Below are positions 33,401-44,000 of a stretch of DNA of 64,000 nt, piece by piece. The position numbers and the translations under genes were made by a program. Numbering within the stretch: position 1 is the first letter of the stretch; each line of letters begins with the position of its first letter. The stretch covers positions 558,001 to 622,000 of the forward strand of contig JAWUZG010000159.1 in NCBI GenBank assembly GCA_036785705.1, read 5' to 3'. The notes under the pieces were generated by a model. The model had not been told where the DNA came from, did no database searches, and saw nothing but the letters and a program-made list of their open reading frames with translations. The stretch is from Acanthornis magna (taxonomy: Eukaryota; Chordata; Aves; Passeriformes; Acanthizidae).

Positions 33401-36400
33401 GTCACTCTTCCAGAGATGTGTGTGGGACATGTAAGATGCAGTGGGGACAGAGGGACAGGGGGGAGGTGAGGCAATGGCTCATGGCGTGGTAACAGACACC
33501 TGGAAGAATTGAACCCACTCGCCGTGGCAGTAGGGGAAGGCACCGTCCAGCTCTGGGGGCAGCTGGGAGCTGTCGATGTGGCGGCCCAGAGCCTTCAGCG
33601 ACGTCAGGGTCTCCACCTGCAGAGCACAGGGCTTGTAAGGCTGCCTGGAGCAGGGAATAACCCCCTCCCGCCCCAGCCTAGGGGACAGGACAGCCTCACC
33701 TGCACCCCGGGCAGCTTCTCACGGTGGGAGACCAGCTCCTTCTCGGCCAGGAGCAGCACGCTGTGGATGCAGCCTGGAGAGACACTCTATGGGAGGCAGG
33801 GGAGAGTCACCAGGGCAAACCCCACACGCAGCCCTCAGGTCACCCATGGCAGTGCCGGCATTTCCTGGGTTGGCTGAGGCTGGTGAGCTCTTTGCAAAGG
33901 AAAAGGCTCCCCAGCTCATTGGTGTGGGAGATGGGAACAGGTCACTCAGGCCACGACCTCATCCCAGCCACCAGCTCCCTGGCAAAGGACCGTGGGAAGA
34001 GCCTCATGAGCGAACCCCTTCTCTCCCACCAGTGACACTTCTCCACGTGAGGAGCATCAGGGCCGACGTGGGTTTCATCAGGCATGCAAAGGCAAAGGGT
34101 GCTGTGGCGGGGGGACCCCCTAGCCCCTGGACAGTCCAGGGCACTGCTGTGGCACAACCTGGGCACTGGCACAAGGACTCTGCCAGGACAATGGACTGTC
34201 ACTGCAGAGCCCATTTCCTGGTGAGTTCACACAGCAGGATGCTGGAGGGCTCTGGGTGATGCCACAGAGCTGGGCGATGGCAGGGCTGGGAAGGGACCTT
34301 TGGGGATCGCATGGTGAGCAGGCACAGGGGAAGCTCTGAGGGACTCCAAAAGGGTGGCAGCACTCCCTCCCAGACAGGGACACCCCTGGCATGTCTATGG
34401 CCCAGGCACATGTACCTGGACGGAGCGGAGGGCCGAGAATAGGACAGGAGCAGGCGGCTGCTTCCTGGCATCCACCACGACCGTGAGCCCAACATCCTTT
34501 GCTTCTCGCCTCTCACCATTCTTCACTTCTTGCCTAGTGAGGGGAAACACAGCAGGAGTGGGGCTCCTTCCCTGGGGCAGGGCCCTCCCAAAGCCCCCTC
34601 CCACATTCTGCACCTCCAGGCAGGCAGGAACCCACAGCCACAGGTGGTGGCCTTGTCCCTGTGGAGTGCCCCAGCCGTGGGCTCAGAGCTTGTGCCTCTG
34701 GCAGGGCATGGTCCAGGGTCCTCAGGGAGGTGCCCAAACCAGCGTGTGTGGGATGCTGGGCATCCATCCCAGCTTGGCCCGGGAGCTGCCTGGGAGCCCT
34801 GAGCAGGCAGCAGTGGGGGATCCCTGGCAGGTCCTGCTGGCCCTTACCTGGGGAGGGAGCAGAGGTAGAGGATGAGCCTCGCCAGCTCGGCAGCTGAGCA
34901 CCACGCAGCCCGCCAGGCACTGCCACTGGTGGTCACCAGGAGGAGGGCCCTGCCCATCCTGTCTGAGCTCCCTGTGGGGAAAGGGTGAGTGACCCCTCTG
35001 GCAGCCACCAGCCAGACCTGGGCACCCCACAATGGCCTGGGGAACCCATCTGTGCTGCCCCAGCTCAGCTCAGGGCCCGCCATGGTGCAGCCCCTCTGGC
35101 CCTTCTGGAGGGGCAGAGCCAGCCTGGGGGGGTTCTTGGCATGAACACCTGCAATTCCAGAGCTGCTGGGGATGTTTTCCTGAGAAAAAGATGGTTTTTG
35201 TTATTGCTTTTTGGTTCTTGGGAAAAAGAAGGAGCCAAATGTTTAGAGTTTGGCAGCTAAAGATGAACAGCTTCACTGGAGAGGAATGGTGTGGGAGGGC
35301 TTGGGGCGGCTGGGACCGGGGCAGCTGCACTGCGCAGGCTGCCTGCATTTATGTTTTTAATGTTTTTGCCCAGCTGAAAGGAAATTTTCCGCTTGGAGTA
35401 TTTCTGGCCTCCAGCAAAGCCCTGAAACCCTCCAGAACACCTCTCCAGCAGCCCATGTTTCCATCCAGAGGCCTCTCCCACCATTCCCCAGGCTCGTGGT
35501 GCCAGCAGTACCTGGCAGGCAGATGATGCCTGAGCGCAGCAGCCCAGTGTGCAGGTCCTGCCAGGCTGGAGGCTCCCGACCAGCAGTGCCAGTGCTGGGC
35601 ACAGAGGGACCATTCTTGCAGCTGGCACTTTCCGGGGACCATTCCTCCATGGGAGCAGCAGTGGCTGTATTCGTACCTGTGCACAGGAATGGAGGAGAGA
35701 GGAGCTGGCAACACTCAACAAAGCAGAGGAATAGCAAAGTCCCAGCAGTGCCTGGTCAGGCGCCGCAGCCCCACAGGATACCTTTCCCTGCTGCCCTGGC
35801 TCTGCCCATCCTGGGTGAATAGATGGCCGACATCTTCTTCCAGGCCCCCTCGTGCTGGCCAGTGACTCTTTCATCTGCAGGGGCTGCCCCGAGCCGTGCA
35901 CCCTTCAGGAAGGAGAACTTGTGGCTGGAACCTGGGGGGAGCCGGGCGCTGCCCCGCTGCACCAACCCCCCTTGCCCCGGCACCCCAGGAGTCGCTTGGC
36001 AGGATTGGCGGGTGAGGAGTGTGGGGCTGGCAGCCCCCTTCCTGTGCTGTGTGGGGGTCTTACGGGGGGTGGCAGGGGGCAGCTCGGGGCCGGGGCTGTC
36101 GGGCTCCTCCAGGATGGCTGCCATCAGCCCAGAGCCGAAGCTCACCGGGTTCTGCAGCGCAGCCATGTAGGAGTCACGTTGGCGGCACTTTGGGCCATGT
36201 GGCCCTGGCTCCTGGCTCAGCTTCCTCCCCATGCACGGGCTGCAGGGACTCTCCTCTGAGCTCAGTGCTCCCTCGCAGGGCCAGGCATCTGCTCCCGGTC
36301 CCCCATTTGCCCAGGGGAGCATCACGTCGGCCCCAGCCCTTACTGTCCCTGGAGGGCAGCTAGGCAACAGGGATCTGGTCAGGACGTCCATGTCCTCCCG

Positions 36401-39400
36401 GGATTGCTCCAGCAGGTCCACATACTCCCCCTCCAGGTTCTGGCTGATGATTTCACAGAGGCTGGGCACAGCCAGCGTGGCCGGCTTCTTCCGCAGCCCT
36501 GCCTGCTCCACCTTGATCAGTCCCGGGTATCGTCCCTGGCTTGACTTCCAAGAGGTGGCCTTGCAGCCTGGGATGGTGCCCACAATGTTGCTGTAGGGCG
36601 TGGGGACATTCGGTGTGCCATGGAGCACAGGGGTGCCGGGTGCTGCCGGCTCAGGTGCAGTCTCAGGAGCAGGTTCATGCTGGGCAGCTGCGGACACACT
36701 GTCAGCTCCAGCCCCGGGCTTGTCGGTGAACTCAGGTGTGGCAATCCGGCTCCACGGCAGTGGGGTGACGCCGTTCTCGGTGGCCACCAGGCAGGTGTGC
36801 AGGGGAGCTCCAGCCCAGCTGCTGTTCACCTCCTCCAGCCACGCATTGGTGAAAAGCAGTGCGTGGGTGGCCTCGGGGACTGGTGTCTCCTCCACTGAGC
36901 GCAGGTCCAGGGAGAGGTGCTTGATGGTGACACGCGCCGTGTGCTCCTCGCAGGGCTCTGCTTGCAGGTAGAAGTCCCCGGGGCGCAGCAGGAGGGGGTT
37001 GAGCGGTGCAAGGTGCACGACCACCTTCTCGTGCAGACATAAGGGCCAGCCTTCATGGAGAAAGATGCGGTTAAAGTAGGGAGCCTGGGAGGGAGGAAGA
37101 ACACAGCGCATGAGAGAGTCCTGCCAGCTCTGCGCCTCCCAGCCGCCCCCACGCACTCTCGCTGCCCAGCTCTGCTCTTCCCATGATGGGGATGAAAGAG
37201 CCTGGTGACCCAGCAGATGTCCCTGAGCCAAGCCCCTGCAGCAGAACTCTGCAAGCTCACCCTGAGCCATGGCTATTCCCAGGATGCAGAGACTCCCCAT
37301 GTGCTTACAGAGGGAAAACCCCTGCTTAAACCTTTCTAGGATCAAGACAAGATGACCCCAGAGTCCCCCTGCCCTTATTGCAGGGACCACATGTGCTGGA
37401 CCAGTCCCAGGGAGCTGGATGTGCCATGGTCCCCTTCGGGTGTGCCATGGTCCCCTCTGCAGGGAGGGGATGGGACAAGGAGTGGATGTGCAGGGAGGAA
37501 GCCCACAGGTCAGCGTGGCCACGCAGGCAGGACTCCTTAGGGCAAACCCCCCGTGTCCGGGAGTGGCTCTTGGGGCACCGTGGTGGGGCACGGGGGCTTA
37601 CGCAGGCCGCCTGCCGCAGGCGCTCGAAGAGCCGCTTGGCCGGGATGAGGAACTGGAGCAGGCAGCAGAGCCCGTCCCCCTGGTAGCTGGTCTCCAGCAG
37701 CCGAAACACCTGGCCCAGGACGGTGGGGGCCGTGGCTTCAAAGGGCGGGTAGAGGGCCTGGAGAGCACTTTGCACCGCCGCATCCAGCGACCCGGCATCC
37801 TGCGGGAGGGAGGGAAGTGTCACTGGTGGGAGAGTGGCCCCGCAGCGGGGACATCATTCCCCCTTGACCCGGTGCCTCTGCCCAGCATCCTACGCTGCAC
37901 CGTGCCACTGTCAGGGCCCCGAGACGCCCACATGGGCAATGCTGCTGAGCTCAGGGACTCCAAACCCTCCTGGGCTGGACACGGGGAACCGGGAATGGAG
38001 CAGAGCAAGTACGGCGCAGGCGGGGCGTGCGGCACGGCGGGCCCGGTTCCCAGTGCCGGGCTGTGCTTAAGGAGCCTGGGACAAGCCCCGGGGGCAGCAG
38101 CCGCCTTGCTCGGCCGCCAGCCATGTGGAGGCGGAGGAGTCGCAGCAGCCGAGGGGTTAAGCGGAGTCAGACCAGACAGATCGTGGGGCTGTGCCGGGCT
38201 CCGCAGCTCGCTGCAGGAATGCAGCAGATGGGAGGAAGAACAAACATCTGAAGATGGATAGGGTGTTTCGGTCCAGACTCATTGCTGAATTCGCCAAACT
38301 CCAAATTACTCCTGCATTTTCTGGGAAGCGTTCTGCCGTGTTGCATCCCCCCGCGCTGCCCCAGACCGGGGTAAGGACACTGGGTCTGTTCCTCGTGCGA
38401 ACCAGCGGTTCCCAGTTCATTCTCTCAGTGCTGCAGGAGCTGTTGGCTGTGTAGACCGAGCTGGCACAGCTGGTACACGGAGGAAAGCCATCCCACGGCT
38501 CCCGTGATGCCCGGGCTGCGCTCCAGGCAGTGCGGGGATGACTGGCACAGCTGTCAAGGGGACCCCACCGGTGAGTGCGGGAGAGGAGCATCCTCCAGGC
38601 AGCTGAGTCCTGCTCCCGTGTGAGCACCCAGGAAGTCCGGTGGGATTAGCTCAAGGTGAGCATTAGTTTCAGGCAGCTAATCCCTGGTCCAGGAGCCCAT
38701 ACAGAGACAAAGGGACCACGGTTAATTCAGCTTAATTAGTTTTAATGCGCTTTAGCTAAAGCACTTTGTAGTCATGCTCTGGTTAATTCTTCATGACTTT
38801 TTTCCATGTGTCAACACAGGAATCTCCTGCCATTGCACCTGACAAGAGAAGCCACAGAGCTGGGCAGAGGAGGAGGCAAGCCAGTCCCTTCTCAGGGCCC
38901 TGATCTGCCACTGTGTGTCCTGTCCAGGCTTTCTGCCCTTGGACCTTTCTCCTCAAGCTTGGTCTTACTGTGCACAGTTCCTATAATGGACTGGAGACCT
39001 TTCTTTGGAAAGTCCCTGCTGGGCTTTGCCCATTCCACGTTGCTCCAGTGGGGCCCTGGTGCAGCCACCCGGTCCCCAGTGCTGAACCCAGCCAGGTGCT
39101 CACCACCTCCATGCCCAGCGCTGCCGAACTCAGCTTCCTCCCCATCCCAACACCAAGGTGAGGAGCCACAACAGCACAGGAGGATCCATCCAGCTCCAAA
39201 CACTGCCATGAGAGATGAGCTCCAACTGCCCACCCTGCCTTCAACACTCTTTTAAATCCTTCCAGGGATGGTGACTCCACCACTGCCTGGACAGCCTGTG
39301 CCAGGGCTTGACAACCCTTTCAGTGAAGAAATTTTTCCCTAGTATCCAGTCTAACCCTCCCCTGGCGCCACTTGAGGCTGTTTCCTCTCGCCCTATCACC

Positions 39401-40544
39401 CAGGACTTCGTCCAGTGGCAGGGACCACGTGAGCCAAGGTCAGGAGAGAACCAGGGACTGATGGAGGCACCAGACACAGCCCTGGTTGTGCTGGGGAATA
39501 TTTTGGCCTGGAATGACTGACTAAAAATGTTTTTGGAGTGTCACAAAGCACTTCATCACTGGGGAGGGGCTTTTGGGGTAACCATGGCACAGCAGCTTCG
39601 AGTTCGTAGGCGAAGCCGCATCCGGGCCGGCCAGGAGCCCATAGGAATCCAAAAGCAGCCAGTTATCCCAGTCCCTCCACCCGCTGCGAGGGAGCGGAGC
39701 TGGAACAAAGGCATTAGGGAGCATAAGGAGATTTACATTTGCAAAGTTATTTCCATTTTAATAAGCCAAAGTGCTGTTAAATAGAGATTGATATTTCTCC
39801 CCAAATACCCATATTTTTAAAGTGGTTTACACCAACAAGATGGGCTGGGCTTTGGGGTTTTGGTGCGGTGAAGTTGTTTAACCTGTGCCCAAAGCCACAG
39901 AGTGACTCAGCTCCAGCTCCTTTCTCCCCCCTGCTCAGGAAGGAGTGCAGTTTGAGCTTGGGACCAGTCCTGAATACCAATTCCTCAGGCCCTCCGGCAG
40001 CTCCTGCTGTCACCATCTTTGGCAGGACACGATGCAAGCGCTCAGCCTGGCCCGGAGCGGGAGGCCGCGCTCAGCACAGAGCCCAGGGCAACGGCACGTG
40101 CCGGCTGCGGTGACGAACGATCCCGTCGGTCTGCCGAGCATCCCCCGTGCTGGCACGGCTCACGCAGCAGCTCCCGCTCGCTGCGCCCATCCCCCTGACA
40201 AACTTTGCAGGGAAGTTTAAGCATCGCAGGATGCAGCCCCACACACACCTGCCCAAGCAGCCACCGCCAGGTCCTGCTCCACACCCGACCTCCAACCTCG
40301 CACTGACCCCCACCTTCACACCCAACCTCCACCTTCACATCTGCCTTCCCACCCACCTCTGTCCTCACACCCACCTCCACACCCACCTCTGACTTTGCAC
40401 CTCCTTCCACCTTCGCTCCCGCCCTCCCTCTGCTATCGCTCCCGTGCCCGCCCCGTGCCCACCCGGTGCCCACCCGGTGCCCGCGGGACCGGCAGCCACG
40501 GGGAGGGGCAGCGGCAGGGAGAGGGATGCCACAGGAATTACCAT
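29436..40544 (-). CDS. KIAA1755: KIAA1755 homologue, Sec14/spectrin-type protein, 15 coding exons, 1286 aa
   Basis: Function unknown; recognised by sequence and by position between TGM2 and BPI. Exons in coding order: 40542-40544 (inferred ATG), 37602-37799, 35782-37084, 35512-35676, 34848-34971, 34416-34533, 33700-33786, 33500-33616, 33075-33173, 32670-32818, 31641-31779, 31273-31395, 30726-30800, 30485-30676, 29436-30404. The sum is 3861 nt, in frame with a single stop. The N-terminus ([20 protein letters not shown]) is followed by a low-complexity middle. A CRAL-TRIO/Sec14-like segment (about 520-665) includes [20 protein letters not shown]. Spectrin-like helical repeats span about 665-1065, and the tail is Ser/Pro-rich. 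This resembles the Sec14-spectrin half of PLEKHG4-type exchange factors, but no DH or PH domain is present. Exons 1 and 13 are the least certain. Confidence 0.88.
31780..32669 (-). other. KIAA1755 intron 10 with a degenerate repeat array
   Basis: 890-base intron containing imperfect tandem repeats at about 32015-32350. No exon was recognised inside. Confidence 0.75.
32015..32350 (+). repeat. Degenerate 18-20 bp minisatellite
   Basis: About 17 imperfect copies of a unit like GCATCACTGGATGAGTGY (variants GGCATGGCCRGA..., GCACGGCTGGATGAG). Copies have diverged considerably, so the array is old. It lies within KIAA1755 intron 10. Confidence 0.75.
34416..34533 (-). CDS. KIAA1755: KIAA1755 exon 6, core of the Sec14-like domain
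   Basis: Encodes [20 protein letters not shown] and continues [20 protein letters not shown]. The V-D-A-R-K-Q-P-P strand is typical of the CRAL-TRIO-like module in KIAA1755 and PLEKHG4. The acceptor is CACTAG and the donor GTACAT. Confidence 0.9.
35782..37084 (-). CDS. KIAA1755: KIAA1755 exon 3 (large 1.3-kb exon)
   Basis: Starts [20 protein letters not shown] after CCTCCCAG and ends at GGGAAAG before the donor GTATCC. It encodes residues 68-501: a conserved N-terminal part to about residue 220 ([34 protein letters not shown]), then a Pro/Ala/Ser-rich linker with a conserved [11 protein letters not shown] island. The exon is phase 0 at entry and phase 1 at exit. Confidence 0.92.
39235..39420 (-). 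mobile_element. CR1 LINE fragment (minus strand)
   Basis: On the minus strand it contains AGTCCTGGGTGATAGGGCGA, a purine-rich run, GGTTAGACTGGATACTAGGG, AAATTTCTTCACTGAAAGGG, then GGCTGTCCAGGCAGTGGTGG and CCATCCCTGGAAGGATTTAA. These are the CR1 3' segments in order. The terminal hairpin and repeat are missing or diverged. Confidence 0.88.
40235..40440 (+). repeat. C-rich CCACCTC/CACACC low-complexity tract
   Basis: Irregular repetition of CACACCCACCTC, CCACCTTCAC and similar words, with almost no G on the plus strand. The minus strand is correspondingly G-rich. It borders the CpG-rich island on its KIAA1755 intron side. Confidence 0.7.
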
Positions 40545-41010
40545 GTTTCCCAGGAAGTGGCAGAGGGGCCGGGGGCCGCGGCACCGACCGTCCCGTCCCT
40601 CCTCCTCGCCGGCTCTCCCCGGCCCGGGGCTCCCGGCCGGTCCCCGCTCCGCCGGCGGCTCTTCCCGGCGCCGGCGCCTCCGGAGCCGCGGGCGGGGGCG
40701 GGCAGCCCCGGCCCCCCCGGCCCCCTCCGCCCGCCGCGCCTCTTCTGGGGGAAAAAAGAAGGGGAAAAAAAAGAAGGAAAAGAAAGAAAAGGCGAAGAAA
40801 GCGGGAGCGGGGCGGGGCGGGAGAGGGGAGGGAGGGGGCTGGAGGGGGTGGCCCGGAGGGAGCCGGGGGGGCCGGGGGCCGCTTTCCTGTGCCCGCGGGC
40901 GGGAGTCCCCCGTGCGCTCCCGAGGCGCGGCCCCGCCGGGGGCTGTCCCCCGTGTGTCCCCGCCGGCGGGGGGGGGAAGCCCCCGGTGGGATGGGACGGA
41001 ATGGGATGGG
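40430..41010. promoter_or_regulatory. KIAA1755: CpG-rich island, probable KIAA1755 promoter and 5' exon
   Basis: By eye, very GC- and CpG-dense, with many GC-box words (GGGCGGGG, CCCCGCCC) and a purine-rich tract at 40745-40800. It lies upstream of KIAA1755 on the minus strand and at the inferred start exon. No TATA element was noticed. Apparent long frames on both strands here are compositional. Confidence 0.6.
40542..40544 (-). CDS. KIAA1755: KIAA1755 inferred start codon at the end of exon 1
   Basis: Exon 2 opens in phase 0 with GATGCCGGG (Asp-Ala-Gly-Ser-Leu-Asp) and has no in-frame ATG behind its acceptor. Human KIAA1755 starts Met-Asp, so a Met codon ending an upstream exon is needed. 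Minus-strand GGGAAACATG followed by GTAATT at 40541-40536 fits as both a strong Kozak site and a donor, and it lies at the CpG-rich island. A second candidate, AAAGATG followed by GTGACA, lies at 40014-40016. Confidence 0.5.
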
Positions 41011-44000
41011 AGTAGAGGGGAAAAGAAACCCCGAGGGGGTGGCAGGGGCAGCTGTAGCTGGTCCTCCCCCAGTCCCCGCCATCCCCTGGCCCCCGAGCAA
41101 CTCCAGGCAGAGGGTCCTGGAACACTCCAAGAACATGCAGAGCTGCATGGGCATGTGTGTGTACATGTGTGCAGATGTGTTCATACATGCATTAGGTGTG
41201 GGGGTGTCCCTCTTTTCCAATCCACCCAGGGTCAGTGTGATCCCCCAGCACTGGTCTGTGTCTCGGATGGATCCCGTGGCCACCAGTTCCCGTTCCTGAG
41301 TTGTCACAAAAGCGCGGCAGCGGGACAGCGAGTGCCTCTCTGGAGACTTTGAGCTGTTCCAAGGATGGGAAGGACCTACTGAGGGGCAGGATCATGGGAT
41401 TCAGCAACCAGAACTGTGCAAAAACAACCAGCATAAGAGCCAAAGCCACAGATTTGGTCTCTGCTAGGGCAAAGTGCCGCTTCACACAGCCCTGCCAGTC
41501 CTGGGCACAGACGCCTCTCCCAACCCCAGGCATGCTGGGCACAGCTCTCCCAGCCCCACGCACTGTGGGCACAGAGTCACCAGCTCTGCCAGCCCTGTGC
41601 ACAGCGTCCAGCACTCCCAGTCTCTGTGCGCCTTGCTCAGGCTGGAGTAATTTCCACTGTTGCGTTCGTGGGAATGGGCTCAAGGCCGGGACGAGGGCTG
41701 GGAAAGGAGACAGGACCAGGGCGGGTGGGATGACCACAGCGTAGGCTGCAGGCTGCCGGGGCAGTCTCGCTAGTGAACATTTGTCCAGGGATCAGCGAGC
41801 GGCCAAAGGACAGGCTGTGAAAACAAGCCGAGACGGGAGGAGGTGCAGCTGGGCTGCTGGCGTGTGGGAGGGAGGACGGCGCCAGCGAGGCCTTCGCGTT
41901 TGCTTCCCATTTCCTTGGGAGCTGGCGAGAGCCCTCCCGCTGCCCGTATGGATCACAAGTACTGCGAGGGCTCCGGCACCGGAGGTGGTGGTGGGTGGGC
42001 AGAGGCTCGGCCATGGGTACCAGGCTGGGGTGCCCAGCTGAGCCCACTGTAGGGCTGGCCCTCGGCTCCAACCCCTGCTCAGCATTCCCAGTGCCAACTG
42101 GGACCAGCTGGGCAGCTCCCTATCCCCCCACCAGTGGCCAGTTGCTCCTGTAATTGTGTTAGTTCACTTACCACCTTCAGGTTTTTCACAGCTGCCCTGA
42201 GTGCAGGGGAAGGTGAGCTCAAGGCTGTGACCTTTTTAATCACATGGTCTCCTCTGAAATGAACCCAAGAGCTGTGGCTCTTGCACCTCTTGATGGACAC
42301 CAGGGCCCGGAGAGGGGGTTGAGGGCAGGGAGGATAGTGTGACTGTGTCCTGGCACCAGCACGATGGATCGATTCCTCTGTGGTACTGGTGAGCAGACAG
42401 ATGTGGGGCAAAGCCCAGAGGGACCCAACCACCCTGCATCCAGAGCAGCAGCTCCCCACATGCACACTGCGATGTCTCTTGCCATCTGTGCTCAGCTGTG
42501 CCACCCTGCAAAGGTAACCAGTGGGTCCAGCTCTGCATCCTCACATCCCCCAGAGCAGCTCCCCATGCCCTTTGGTGAGCCTCGGACAGCAGGGCAGGGA
42601 GCTGGGAGTCAGGGTGCCAGGGAGCAATCCATCAAAAGGCAGAGCTTCTGGGGGCCACCCGGGTGCCCCCAGGGCCCCTGACCCCATGAGCTCACCCTCC
42701 TCTGCTGCTCCCATTCTCCATGTCCTGTTTGTCCCAAGCAGCTGCTGGGACAGGCTGCATGTGGCCTCGTGCCCTGCCCCTCTGCCGGCACAGAGCCACC
42801 ATTCAGATCCCCCCAGGCTCTGCCCGAGGTCACCATTCCTGCATTTTTATTTTTACTTTTCTGCAAAATCAACCCTCTCGTCTCTCTGCGTCCCCCTTTG
42901 TCTCCCATGAGGCTCCCAGACCTTGTGTCACGAGCTGGCGTGCTGCAAGAGGAGCCCGTCTGTCTGGGGGAATGCAGCGCTTGGCGGGGGAGACACACTG
43001 ACTGTAGTGCTGGTCCCAAGGGTCCCCTGGGATGTCACTGGGATGTCATTGGGAGGTTGGGGTGGACGGAGGGTGAGGGCGATGAGCCCAGCATCAGGGT
43101 TGGTCTCTGACGCTGGCTCCTGGTGGGAGCCTTGAGGACCCCCACATCCAGGGTCCTCATTTGCTGCTGGCTGCGCCCCACAATGCTCTGGCTGTGGGAG
43201 CTCTGGGGTCCCCGGGTGTCCCCGCTGCCTGTGTTGGATGAAGCGGTCAGGGCTGGCGTCAGCAGCGACCCCGCGCTGGCCCAGAGCCCTCCCGGCTCTA
43301 GGAACAGCCGAGGCTGGGTCATGCTGAGCCTGCAGCTGGGAAAACAACCGTGGAAGAGCCCCCACATGTTGTCCAGCTGTATTTTTAGATGCTGCTGGGT
43401 CAGAGGCTGTCAGAGATGTGCAGGTGACAGTGGACAGCATCAGGCTGTGACACCACACGCAGTGCAGTGGGCAGGAGCTGCAGCTCCCCACACCTCAATG
43501 ACAGGGTTTCTCCGAGCTCTGGTGAAGTCCCTGTTGGTCTAGGGGCAACCACAGTTGCCACAGGTCCTGACCACAGCCCAGTTCTGTCGGTGAAAATGAA
43601 CTTGTCCTGGCTGGAAATGGGTGAGGGAGGTTTTATTTTGGGCTGTCGACTTCTCTTTCCAAATTCTCTCCAAACGCAGCCAGGCTGCTCTTGCTTCTCT
43701 TGCCGAGTCCCTGGGTTTCCCCAGGTGTTTTCCCAGCCCACATCCACCTGCCAGTGGAAGGCTGGTGAGCAGCAGCAGTCATGCCTCTGGCACTGGCACA
43801 CACTGCCTGGGGAATTCCCTGGCTGGTTATGGGAACGGGGAACACAGATGTGTCCAGATTTCCTTGCAGATGGCAAAAATGGCTGGTGTCCTTCCTCACA
43901 GCCCCAGCCCAGCTCCTGTGGTCCCTGGGTAGCCCCAGCACGTGGCTGCAGGGTCGTTTGAGCCATGGCATCACGAGAGAGATGCGGAAAGAGCTGGGGC

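Larger units (their letters stand above)
37800..40541 (-). other. KIAA1755 inferred intron 1
   Basis: Sequence between the inferred start exon and exon 2. It contains a CR1 fragment at about 39235-39420 in the same orientation as KIAA1755, and a C-rich low-complexity tract at 40235-40440. No other exon was recognised. Confidence 0.5.

Noticed and set aside
40042..41352. Large overlapping open frames (up to 421 codons) on both strands around the CpG-rich island
   Set aside because: GC-rich DNA has few stop codons. The frames are low-complexity Pro/Gly/Arg/Ala on both strands and match nothing recognisable.
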